A stretch of 64,000 nt of DNA, from assembly GCA_041685045.1 (NCBI GenBank), contig JAWLGP010000021.1:13994-77993 (forward strand), given 5' to 3'. Shown here in pieces: positions 9,501-16,160 of the stretch; the first letter of the stretch is position 1; each line of letters starts with the position of its first letter. Under the pieces are notes generated by a model. It had not been told where the DNA came from. It did no database searches and saw only the letters and a program-made list of their open reading frames with translations. This DNA is from Thiohalomonas sp041685045. GTDB lineage: Bacteria; Pseudomonadota; Gammaproteobacteria; Thiohalomonadales; Thiohalomonadaceae. A program made the translations under genes and the position numbers.

Positions 9501-9962
9501 CGCAGCGGTCTGCCGGCACGGCAGCTGGAACTGGAGATCACGGAGGGGTTTGTCATGTCACGCCCCGGCGACGGCATCGAGACCCTGAATCGACTGAAGG
9601 CCGCCGGGGTCACCTTGGCTATCGACGACTTCGGTACGGGGTACTCCTCCTTGTCGTACTTGAAGCGGCTGCCGATCGACCGCCTGAAGATCGACCGCTC
9701 CTTCGTCCGGGATATTCCCCACGATCGCGACGACATGGCGATCGCCAGCACCATCATCGCCATGGCCCGGCACCTCGGCCTGGAGGTGATTGCCGAAGGG
9801 GTCGAGCAGGAGGCCCAGGTGGATTACCTGAGGAAGCACCACTGCGATGAATATCAGGGCTTTTTCATCAGCCCGCCGCTGCCGGCGGATGAGTTTGGGC
9901 AGTTACTAAAGCGGTTAAACCGCAAGGGAACGCATTCGGCAATTGTGGATGAGCGTCGGTGA
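6600..9962 (+). CDS. membrane-bound PAS-GGDEF-EAL c-di-GMP signalling protein
   Basis: This 1120-aa protein has a first membrane segment at about 14-35, a periplasmic sensor stretch to about 275 and a second segment at about 280-303. Three PAS-like modules follow (about 325-435, 440-550, 560-670), the first with RRAPDGTYTYVSPAVQRVTG. The GGDEF domain (about 675-845) keeps RLGGDEFG near residue 759 and has an RVDD five residues upstream, matching the RxxD inhibitory site. The EAL domain (about 860-1105) keeps GAEALVRW and DDFGTGYSSLSYLK. Both halves therefore look intact, so it may make, break or switch between both activities. It stands alone between folA and apaH. Confidence 0.93.
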   Translation: MPEEDIRALYHRITVFALLGILLTGLVVGLSAALPQYGQAKARAEEALRFNVQLQALAVGQVLSHWQDVARQFTSRSQIRDRLEAYNAGRIDADALRAYTAPKLTDALDQAGDVVGISRLDAKGQPVVRLGTAIPPDLLMMPPDGGPIGKGPVELAGADHVLVAAPILNREGERVGTDVVAFRLTPLLAALQPPPAMGEQARVYLSHADAPRVLTAAAGAHTGVVTRAEADLDVVLEMDAPLERAELPGDRLALSAPVPGAPWRLMVVVPQDRLHAIGLSALVLPLISILAMVGIGTLATGQLLRPLTRRAVSHAAGLAAMAAEQELVLSNARDFVYRRAPDGTYTYVSPAVQRVTGFKPTEWLQSQSRFAPLAYPQTQGAAYGTYEIAQVHRDGRRLVLEVNEQPYTEQGRFGGVVGIARDISATVASEQALRRADTEWNTALDFFDDAVVMVDLEDRVLRANRAFYRMTGRTPEQQLGRELGTAMHPNGGVDTCPACIARRRRQDTQVSMEADDPHNPTRSPIDISVRAVRDASGAVVGMLETTHDLTRSRFTEQELLLAASVFESSHEAILITDPERCVLRANGAFARATGADPTMVVGQHVDGLCGLDNGSSVWQAIDEVGLYQGEASCRRANGEVFPIWKRIGAQRGPRGEVLHYIVAFTDITDKKISEQRINRLAYYDVLTKLPNRTLFNERLEHALDRVKRQRHQLAVLLLDLDRFKNINDSLGLQSGDSLLQEVGKRVRRCVRVDDTVARLGGDEFGVILEDIEGIREVENIASGLLEVLGRPASVQGHELYIGASIGISLYPEDGAASGALLQHADAAMFRAKERGRNTYEFYTPELTRITSERLRLESDLRRAIERDELVVYYQPQVSILEGGVIGAEALVRWQSPERGLVPPGAFIPLAEETGLIDAIGRHVLNVACAQVVAWQRQGLGRLRIAVNIAGHQILQGDIVATVGEVLQRSGLPARQLELEITEGFVMSRPGDGIETLNRLKAAGVTLAIDDFGTGYSSLSYLKRLPIDRLKIDRSFVRDIPHDRDDMAIASTIIAMARHLGLEVIAEGVEQEAQVDYLRKHHCDEYQGFFISPPLPADEFGQLLKRLNRKGTHSAIVDERR

Positions 9963-9991
9963 GCTGTGTTCGCCGCAATGGGTGAAACGAC

Positions 9992-10825
9992 CTAACCGGC
10001 AAGCTGCGGTCGCCGGACACCGGGACACGGCAGGTGGGCCACTGAATCGTCCTCCAGCCGTAGCGCGGTCAGCGTCCCGCCCCAGAGACACCCCGTATCC
10101 AGGGCGCGGACCCCGGCACCCCGATAGAAGCCGAGGGTCGACCAGTGGCCAAACACGATATCGAGCCCGAGCGCGGGTCGGTTGGGCACCTCGAACCAGG
10201 GCAGCAGGCGCAACTGCTGACTGCCGGGGGCGCCCTTGGACTTGAATTCCAGCTCGCCCGCGGCGCTGCAGTAGCGTAGGCGGGTGAAACAGTTGACCGA
10301 GTAACGCAGGCGCTCCCATCCCGTCAGCGCCTCGGACCAGCGGTTCGGGTTGTCACCGTACATGTGCTCAAGAAATGCTTCGAATTCGTCACCGCGCAGG
10401 GTTGCCTCCACCTCCCGTGCGCAGCGCCGCGCGGTCGCCAGGTCCCACTGCGGGGACAGGCCGGCGTGGACCATCACGCAACCGAGCGCTTCGTCATCGT
10501 GCAACAGCGGCTGGCGACGCAACCAGTGCAACAGCGCCTCGCCATCTTCGGCCTCCAGAATCGAGGTCAGGGTGTCGCTGGCCTTCAGTTTGTCGGTATG
10601 CCGCCAGACCGCCAGCAGGTGAAGGTCATGGTTGCCGAGCACCGTGACGGCGGCGTCCCCCAGGTCGCGGACGAAGCGCAGCACCTCCAGCGACTTCGGG
10701 CCCCGGTTGACCAGATCGCCGGTGAACCAAAGCCGGTCACGGGCCGGATCGAAGCGGATCTTTTCGAGCAGGGCCTGGAGCTCGTCGAAGCAGCCCTGAA
10801 TGTCGCCGATTGCGTAGGTCGCCAT
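9992..10825 (-). CDS. apaH: symmetrical bis(5'-nucleosyl)-tetraphosphatase (Ap4A hydrolase)
   Basis: ApaH splits Ap4A into two ADP and can remove Np4 caps from RNA. The 277-aa protein is a metallophosphatase with the metal-binding series GDIQGCFDEL, FTGDLVNRGPKSLEVL and VLGNHDLHLLA, then a later histidine region in DIVFGHWSTLG. Length is typical. It is convergent with the GGDEF/EAL gene (29 bp apart) and divergent from the acyl-CoA ligase at 10936. In E. coli it lies directly after apaG; here apaG is 2.2 kb away across the ligase gene and a small repeat element. Confidence 0.96.
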   Translation of the reverse strand: MATYAIGDIQGCFDELQALLEKIRFDPARDRLWFTGDLVNRGPKSLEVLRFVRDLGDAAVTVLGNHDLHLLAVWRHTDKLKASDTLTSILEAEDGEALLHWLRRQPLLHDDEALGCVMVHAGLSPQWDLATARRCAREVEATLRGDEFEAFLEHMYGDNPNRWSEALTGWERLRYSVNCFTRLRYCSAAGELEFKSKGAPGSQQLRLLPWFEVPNRPALGLDIVFGHWSTLGFYRGAGVRALDTGCLWGGTLTALRLEDDSVAHLPCPGVRRPQLAG

Positions 10826-10935
10826 GAAAAATTCCGTTATCGTTGTGCCAAACGCGCGGAGTCCGGCTCCCGGCGAAGGGGCCCTCCACGCGGCTACGCC
10901 GATTGTACCAACCCCTGCCCCGGCAAGAGTGCCCG

Positions 10936-12753
10936 ATGACGCGCCAGCTCTTGAACGCCACTAATCTGCACGCCCTGTTTCGGGCGAGGGCCCAAGCGAG
11001 TCCGGATGCTGTGGCCTATGCCGAATTCTGCCGCGAGGGGCAGGGCTGGCGGCGGATCAGCTGGCGTGATGCCGCCGCAACGGTGGATCGTTGGCGGGCG
11101 GCCCTCGCCGGCGAGGGTCTCGCGCCCGGCGACCGGGTGGCAATGGCCCTGCGCAATGGCGTCGATTGGCTCTGCTTCGAGCAGGCGGCGCTTTCGCTGG
11201 AGTTGGTGGTTGTCCCCCTCTACCCGGACGACCGCGCCGAAAATGCGGCCTACATCGTGGCGCACGCCGGTGTGCGGCTGTTGCTGGTGCAGGATGCCGG
11301 GCGCTGGCGTCGCCTTGCCGGCGCGCTGCGGCCGATGGCCGATCTGCGGGTCCGGGTCCTCGGCAAGGGCGACTTCGACTCCGGCGACGACCCGCGGGTG
11401 CGCGCCGTGGGCGAATGGCTCGCGGCCGCCCCGCCGTACACCGCGCCGCTACCCGCCCCGGCGCCCGATTCGCTGGCCACCATCGTCTATACCTCCGGCA
11501 CCATGGGTCGCCCCAAGGGGGTCATGCTGAGCCACCGCAACATCCTCAGCAATGTGGCGGCCGGCCTCGCCATGTTCGAGATCCGGCAGCAGGATCGCTT
11601 CCTTTCGTTCCTGCCCCTGGCCCACATGCTGGAGCGCAGCGCCGGCTATTACCTGCCGATGGCCGCCGGTGCCAGCATTGCCTTTGCCCGCTCGGTCCCC
11701 CAGTTGGCCGACGACCTGAAGGCGATCCGTCCCACGGTGCTGATTGCCGTGCCTCGCATCTTCGAGACGATTTACGGGCGCATCCAGCAGCAGCTCGAGA
11801 GTGCGCCGACGCACCGGCGCGCCCTGTTCCGGCTGGCAGTGGAGATCGGCTGGCACGCCTTCGAACACCGTCAGGGGCGCGCCGGCTGGCACCCGCGGCT
11901 ACTGCTCCGACCATTGCTGGCGCACCTGGTCGGCCGACGGCTGCTGGAGCGCTTCGGGGGTGAGCTGCGCCTCGCGGTCAGCGGCGGGGCCGCGCTCTCA
12001 CCGCAGGTGGCGCGGCTCTTCCTCGGCCTGGGTCTCAATCTGTGCCAGGGTTACGGCCTGACCGAAGCCAGTCCGGTGGTCAGCTTCAACCTACCCACCG
12101 ACAACCGCCCCGCCAGCATCGGCGTGGCCCTGCCTGGTCTGGAACTGGTCGTCGGTGCCGAAGACGAACTGCTGGTGAGGGGGCCGAACGTCATGCGCGG
12201 CTACTGGCGGGATAAGGCCGCCACGGCCCGCACCGTCGATGCGCAGGGCTGGCTGCACACCGGCGATCAGGTCCGTCTGCACGGACGGCACTGGTACATC
12301 GTCGGTCGCCTCAAGGAGATCATCGTCCTCTCCAATGGCGAGAAGGTGCCGCCGGTGGACCTCGAGGGCGCGATCACGCTCGATCCGCTCTTCGATCAAG
12401 CGCTGGTGGTTGGCGAAGGCCGCCCGTTCCTGGCGGCCGTGGTGGTGCTCAACCCCGGGGCCTGGCAGCGCCTGGCCGGGGAACTCGGGATCGACCCGGG
12501 TGAAAACGGGCTGGCGGAGAAAAGAGCGGTCGAACAGCTGCTGACCCGGATCGGTGCCAGCCTGCATGCCTTCCCCGGCTATGCCAAGGTCCGCCGGGTT
12601 CATGCCACCCTGGAGCCTTGGAGTGCCGAAAACGGGCTGCTGACGCCGACGCTGAAACTGCGCCGGACCCGGTTGGCAGAGCACTATGCCGAAGAGATTG
12701 AGGCGCTGTATGGGGAGCGGGTGATCCGTGAGGGGTTAACGGTGAGGGGTTAG
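10936..12753 (+). CDS. AMP-forming long-chain acyl-CoA synthetase-like ligase
   Basis: The 605-aa protein is an ANL-superfamily adenylating enzyme that activates a carboxylate as acyl-AMP and then usually transfers it to CoA. It shows the P-loop-like TIVYTSGTMGRPKGVMLSH, GYGLTEASPVVSFN, the hinge region HTGDQVRLHGRHWYIVGRLK and the late EIIVLSNGEKVPP loop. It resembles the FAA1-type (COG1022) long-chain group more than acetyl-CoA synthetases. The start is ATG 10936 (MTRQLLN); the open frame runs 31 codons upstream through the apaH promoter region. It is the only plus-strand gene inside the apaH-lptD block, which suggests a later insertion. The fatty-acid chain length is not readable from sequence. 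Confidence 0.88.
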   Translation: MTRQLLNATNLHALFRARAQASPDAVAYAEFCREGQGWRRISWRDAAATVDRWRAALAGEGLAPGDRVAMALRNGVDWLCFEQAALSLELVVVPLYPDDRAENAAYIVAHAGVRLLLVQDAGRWRRLAGALRPMADLRVRVLGKGDFDSGDDPRVRAVGEWLAAAPPYTAPLPAPAPDSLATIVYTSGTMGRPKGVMLSHRNILSNVAAGLAMFEIRQQDRFLSFLPLAHMLERSAGYYLPMAAGASIAFARSVPQLADDLKAIRPTVLIAVPRIFETIYGRIQQQLESAPTHRRALFRLAVEIGWHAFEHRQGRAGWHPRLLLRPLLAHLVGRRLLERFGGELRLAVSGGAALSPQVARLFLGLGLNLCQGYGLTEASPVVSFNLPTDNRPASIGVALPGLELVVGAEDELLVRGPNVMRGYWRDKAATARTVDAQGWLHTGDQVRLHGRHWYIVGRLKEIIVLSNGEKVPPVDLEGAITLDPLFDQALVVGEGRPFLAAVVVLNPGAWQRLAGELGIDPGENGLAEKRAVEQLLTRIGASLHAFPGYAKVRRVHATLEPWSAENGLLTPTLKLRRTRLAEHYAEEIEALYGERVIREGLTVRG

Positions 12754-12767
12754 AAACCCTTTCTTTC

Positions 12768-13004
12768 AACCTAGAAACGGCAGTTGGACGCGCCCGAGTG
12801 TGCGTCTGGCGCGTCGGCTGACAAGGCGCGATGACGCGCAGGGTAGCTTCCTGCAAGGAGGAGCAACGCGGGCAGGCGGCGCGCCAGGCGTGCAATCGGG
12901 CGCGTAGTGCTCTCACCGATTGGGTGACAGTCATAAGAGCCCGAATGCTCCGTTGTTCAACACGTTACCGAACCGGTGAAGCGGTCAACTGCCGTTTCTA
13001 GGTT
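12768..13004. mobile_element. 237-bp MITE-like element with 19-bp perfect terminal inverted repeats
   Basis: AACCTAGAAACGGCAGTTG at 12768-12786 is matched exactly by its reverse complement at 12986-13004. The 199 bp between contain no open frame with coding character and are GC-rich with short palindromes. The ends lie in the gap between convergent genes, the acyl-CoA ligase (stop 12753) and apaG (stop 13004-13006), and the right end supplies the last base of the apaG stop. No clear target duplication is seen, so it could be a non-autonomous transposon relic or a long bidirectional hairpin. Confidence 0.65.
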
Positions 13005-13393
13005 CAATGCAACGTATGCGGCAGCGACAACATGAACGGCGGAATGGCGGCGTCGAACTCGAACCCGTCGTCGCCGAGCATGCGATAACTGCCCTCCATC
13101 GAGCCGACCGGGGTCTCCAGGATGACGCCGCTGGTGTAACGAAACGCCTCGCCGGGTTTCAGGTGCGGCTGCTCGCCGATTACGCCAATCCCCCGCACCT
13201 CCTGCACCTTGCCTTGCGCATCGGTGATCACCCAGTGACGGCTAAGCAGCTGAGCCGCCTCCACGCCGGTGTTGCGCATGGTGATGGTGTAGGAGAAGAC
13301 GAACTGCCGCCGTTCGGGCACCGAATCCTCTTCGAGATAACGCACTTCGACGGTGACGTCGATGCGATGACGCGGAGTCTCCATGGCGGTCAC
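13004..13393 (-). CDS. apaG: ApaG domain protein
   Basis: ApaG is a small immunoglobulin-like (FN3-type) protein of about 125 aa; its role is unclear, although the family is linked to Ap4A and Co2+/Mg2+ phenotypes. This one is 129 aa with RRQFVFSYTITMRNTG, LKPGEAFRYTSGVILETPVG and the usual C-terminal PPFMLSLPHTLH. The GTG at 13393 overlaps the glk stop (GTGA), which supports translational coupling; ATG 13384 is the alternative. It follows glk rather than rsmA, its usual partner. Confidence 0.95.
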   Translation of the reverse strand: MTAMETPRHRIDVTVEVRYLEEDSVPERRQFVFSYTITMRNTGVEAAQLLSRHWVITDAQGKVQEVRGIGVIGEQPHLKPGEAFRYTSGVILETPVGSMEGSYRMLGDDGFEFDAAIPPFMLSLPHTLH

Positions 13394-14403
13394 ATCCGGC
13401 TCGCTGCCAGCGCGGTACCCAAAAGACCGACCCGGTCATTCAGCACCACCTGCACCGGCAGGTGCTCCAGCAGCGGCCGCATCCGCCCCTTGTCAGTGAA
13501 CGCCGCCATGAAGCCGCCCGACGCCATGTGGGAGAGGATCTTGGGAGCAATCCCGCCGGCGATGTAGACCCCGCCCGCCGGCAGGCAGGTGAGTGCCAGG
13601 TCCCCCGCCACGGCACCGTAAATGGCGACAAACAGCGTCAGGGCGTGACGGGCGGTCGGGTCGCCGGCCGCCGCCTCCGCAGTGATGGCGGCGGCCGGGT
13701 CCGGCAGCCCCAGCAGGCGATCCGAAGTCGCCAGCATCGGGTCGAGGGAGAGCAGGAAGCGGTAGATATTCACCAGTCCGGGTCCCGACACCAGGCGCTC
13801 GCAGGACACCCGGCCATGCTCCGCCCGCAGGTAGCGCAGGAGCGCATCCTGCTCCTCATCGAGGGGCGCGAAATGGGTGTGACCGCCCTCGGTGGGCCAG
13901 CAGTCGTAGTGGGGGCCGTTCTGGAATAGCAGCGCCACCCCCAGCCCGGTACCGGCCCCCAATACCAGCCGAGGTGCCCCCGGTTGCGCCGGCCGCTCCT
14001 GCAGCTGGGCGAGATCGGCAGGCGCCAGGGCGTCGATACCGTAGCCCACCGCCTGGAAGTCATTGATCAGGCGCACCCGGCCGATGCCCAGTACCTCGGC
14101 CAGTTGGCGCGAGTCCGGCTCCCACGGCAGGTTGGTGAGGCGGGCATGTTGGTGATCACCGAGGTCCTGTACGGGACCGGCGACGCCGAGGCAGGCGGCG
14201 TAGACCGCCTGCTCGCCGATCTCGGCCCTGAACGCGCGGACGATACTGCGCAGGTCCGGGTGCTCGCGACTGGTGTAGCGGGTTTCCGCCAGTACCTCGC
14301 CGCGCGGGTACGATACACGGGGATCGAAGGCCACCAGCTGCATCAGGGTCTTGGTCCCACCGATGTCGCCGGCGATGACCCTGACCGGGGATTCCCTTTC
14401 CAT
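13390..14403 (-). CDS. glk: glucokinase
   Basis: Glk phosphorylates glucose to glucose-6-phosphate with ATP. The protein is 337 aa from ATG 14403, chosen because GGGAGA lies just upstream; a TTG at 14415 is the other option. It has the ATP-binding VIAGDIGGTKT, the sugar site LPWEPDSRQLAE and INDFQAVGYGI, and GAGTGLGVALL. Length suits the bacterial Glk family (about 320). It is in line with pgl upstream and apaG downstream, so glucose phosphorylation and lactone hydrolysis are co-transcribed, an Entner-Doudoroff or pentose-phosphate theme. Confidence 0.95.
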   Translation of the reverse strand: MERESPVRVIAGDIGGTKTLMQLVAFDPRVSYPRGEVLAETRYTSREHPDLRSIVRAFRAEIGEQAVYAACLGVAGPVQDLGDHQHARLTNLPWEPDSRQLAEVLGIGRVRLINDFQAVGYGIDALAPADLAQLQERPAQPGAPRLVLGAGTGLGVALLFQNGPHYDCWPTEGGHTHFAPLDEEQDALLRYLRAEHGRVSCERLVSGPGLVNIYRFLLSLDPMLATSDRLLGLPDPAAAITAEAAAGDPTARHALTLFVAIYGAVAGDLALTCLPAGGVYIAGGIAPKILSHMASGGFMAAFTDKGRMRPLLEHLPVQVVLNDRVGLLGTALAASRM

Positions 14404-14418
14404 CTTGTCTCCCAATGT

Positions 14419-15198
14419 TTATTCGATGCGCGGACGCATGACGTGCCGCGCCGCGGCCTGATCCAGATACCACTCCAACTGACCCGATGGCCGCAGCAAC
14501 TGCACGGGCAGCGGATTGACATCGGTGCGACGCAGGAATACGTGGCGAATGATATCCGCCTTTTTGCGGCCGGACACCAGCAGCATGATGTGGCGGGCCG
14601 CGTTGATGACCGGGAAGGTCAGGCTGATCCGCCAGCTGTCCAGCTTGGGCACGAACACGGCGGCGGCGGGCTTGCGCCGTTTGAGGATATCGGTACCGGG
14701 GAACAACGAGGCGACATGGCCGTCGGGACCGGTACCGAGCAGGATCATGTCCAGCACCGGGACCTGATCACTGGCCCGCGGGGCATAGCGCTTCAGCTCC
14801 TCGGCGTAGGCCTGTGCCGCCCGCTCAGGCGGCATCTCACCGACGATACGATGAACCTGTGCCTCCGGCAGCGGCACCTGAGTGAGCAGTGCGGCGCGGG
14901 CCATACGGTAATTGCTCTGGGGATGGTCGGGCGGCACACAGCGCTCGTCGCCAAACCAGACATGAACCCGGCTCCAGTCGATAATGCCCTTCAGCGGACT
15001 CTGGGCCAGCAGGCGATAGACCCCTTCCGGCGTACTGCCGCCGGCCAGGGCGATGTGAAAGGCACCCCGCTCTTCGACGCACTCGGCGGCCATCATCGCC
15101 ACCCGCTCGGCACAGGCCCGGAACAGCGCCGTCTCGTCCCGGTGGATATGGACATCGCCCTTCACGGCTGCCGAACTGCCGGAAACTTGCGAAGACAC
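14419..15198 (-). CDS. pgl: 6-phosphogluconolactonase (DevB type)
   Basis: Pgl hydrolyses 6-phosphogluconolactone to 6-phosphogluconate. The 259-aa protein carries HIALAGGSTPEGVYRLL, VWFGDERCVPPDHPQSNY and LLGTGPDGHVASLFPG, the standard family signatures. The start is GTG at 15198; a second GTG at 15165 is also plausible and would give 248 aa, nearer the family norm. It sits 15 bp before glk. zwf and edd, the usual partners, are not in the window. Confidence 0.93.
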   Translation of the reverse strand: MSSQVSGSSAAVKGDVHIHRDETALFRACAERVAMMAAECVEERGAFHIALAGGSTPEGVYRLLAQSPLKGIIDWSRVHVWFGDERCVPPDHPQSNYRMARAALLTQVPLPEAQVHRIVGEMPPERAAQAYAEELKRYAPRASDQVPVLDMILLGTGPDGHVASLFPGTDILKRRKPAAAVFVPKLDSWRISLTFPVINAARHIMLLVSGRKKADIIRHVFLRRTDVNPLPVQLLRPSGQLEWYLDQAAARHVMRPRIE

Positions 15199-15268
15199 GC
15201 CCGGCAGCGGGGCCCCGACGGGTTGCCGCGCATCGGACCAACACCAATACGCGCCCTCTCAGCCATCC

Positions 15269-15556
15269 CTAATACCCCTGTTCCTGACGGCGACGACGGT
15301 GCTGTTCCACCCTTTCGATGGCGTTCTGCACGGCCCCGTCCACGTCACGGTCTATCGTCGCCCGCTCGTCGCTGGTGAGGAAAAACGCCATGTCGACGTC
15401 GTACCGCACGTAGCGGGCAGGTAGTGCATTGAGCGCCACACAGGCGGCGTCCTGCACAAACTCCTCGTCACCGCCCCGCGGATCGCCGCTCAGCACCTCG
15501 AGGAGGCGTTGGATAACCAGCGATTCGTAATAGTTGTGAATCGATTCGAAGTTCAT
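15269..15556 (-). CDS. ComFB-domain protein
   Basis: A 95-aa protein matching the late-competence ComFB family: FVQDAACVALNALPARYVRY followed by DVDMAFFLT. In B. subtilis comFB lies in the competence comF operon; some cyanobacterial members are reported to bind c-di-GMP. Whether this one does cannot be read from sequence. It is on the minus strand between the HExxH protein and pgl. With a GGDEF/EAL protein at 6600 and a PilZ protein at 55481, it is a candidate c-di-GMP receptor. Confidence 0.85.
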   Translation of the reverse strand: MNFESIHNYYESLVIQRLLEVLSGDPRGGDEEFVQDAACVALNALPARYVRYDVDMAFFLTSDERATIDRDVDGAVQNAIERVEQHRRRRQEQGY

Positions 15557-15586
15557 GACGACTCCTCGATCCGTGTGGCATTGCCG

Positions 15587-16129
15587 CTATTCCAAGCATA
15601 ACGCTATGGAAGCCCCATCGGCCACCCTTTCGCCGCGCAGCCGCCAGGCCAGCTGATCCTCTGCGTCGATCAAGCCGTGTTCGAGCAGCCACTGCCGGGC
15701 ATCCCCGGAATCCCCTTCGAACCAGCGCATGGCCGATCCCAGGCGAAAGGTGTAGCCCCAGCTATCCATGTCGGCCGTCATGCGTTGCCGGCCGACGCCC
15801 GGCAAGTAATCAGACAGCAGGATCTGCACGTAGTTGACACCATTTTCCTCGTCATAGTCGCCACCGGCGTCGGTGTGCAGGTTGGCGCGGCGCTCGGCGT
15901 CCATGCAGATCAGGTGACAGGACTCGTGCAGGGCCGAATGCACGGGCGTGTCCGGGCGAACGTAGACGGAACGGGCGATGATGCCCGCCTCGGGGTCACC
16001 GAACCAGCTGCCCGGAATGGGCTCGCCCGCGGGGACCTGCTGAAGGGTGAGGCCAAAGCGGGCGAGCAGCTGCGCCAGCGGGTCATGGCCGAGTTCGGCG
16101 CAGAGCAATACGGATGATTGTACGGACAT
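15587..16129 (-). CDS. conserved hypothetical protein with an HExxH zincin motif
   Basis: A 180-aa protein from ATG 16129 (MSVQSSVLLC). The sequence HSALHESCHLICMD contains HExxH, the zinc-binding and catalytic motif of zincin peptidases, inside a hydrophobic helix-like stretch. Further on, GGDYDEENGVNYVQILLSDY could provide a third ligand. No signal peptide or membrane segment is seen. I do not recognise a named family. It lies 31 bp after the CheW-LysM gene on the same strand and may be co-expressed with it. A metallopeptidase role is an inference from the motif alone. Confidence 0.75.
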   Translation of the reverse strand: MSVQSSVLLCAELGHDPLAQLLARFGLTLQQVPAGEPIPGSWFGDPEAGIIARSVYVRPDTPVHSALHESCHLICMDAERRANLHTDAGGDYDEENGVNYVQILLSDYLPGVGRQRMTADMDSWGYTFRLGSAMRWFEGDSGDARQWLLEHGLIDAEDQLAWRLRGERVADGASIALCLE

Positions 16130-16160
16130 GGCGATACCTCCCGGCGCATAGGATACGGGA

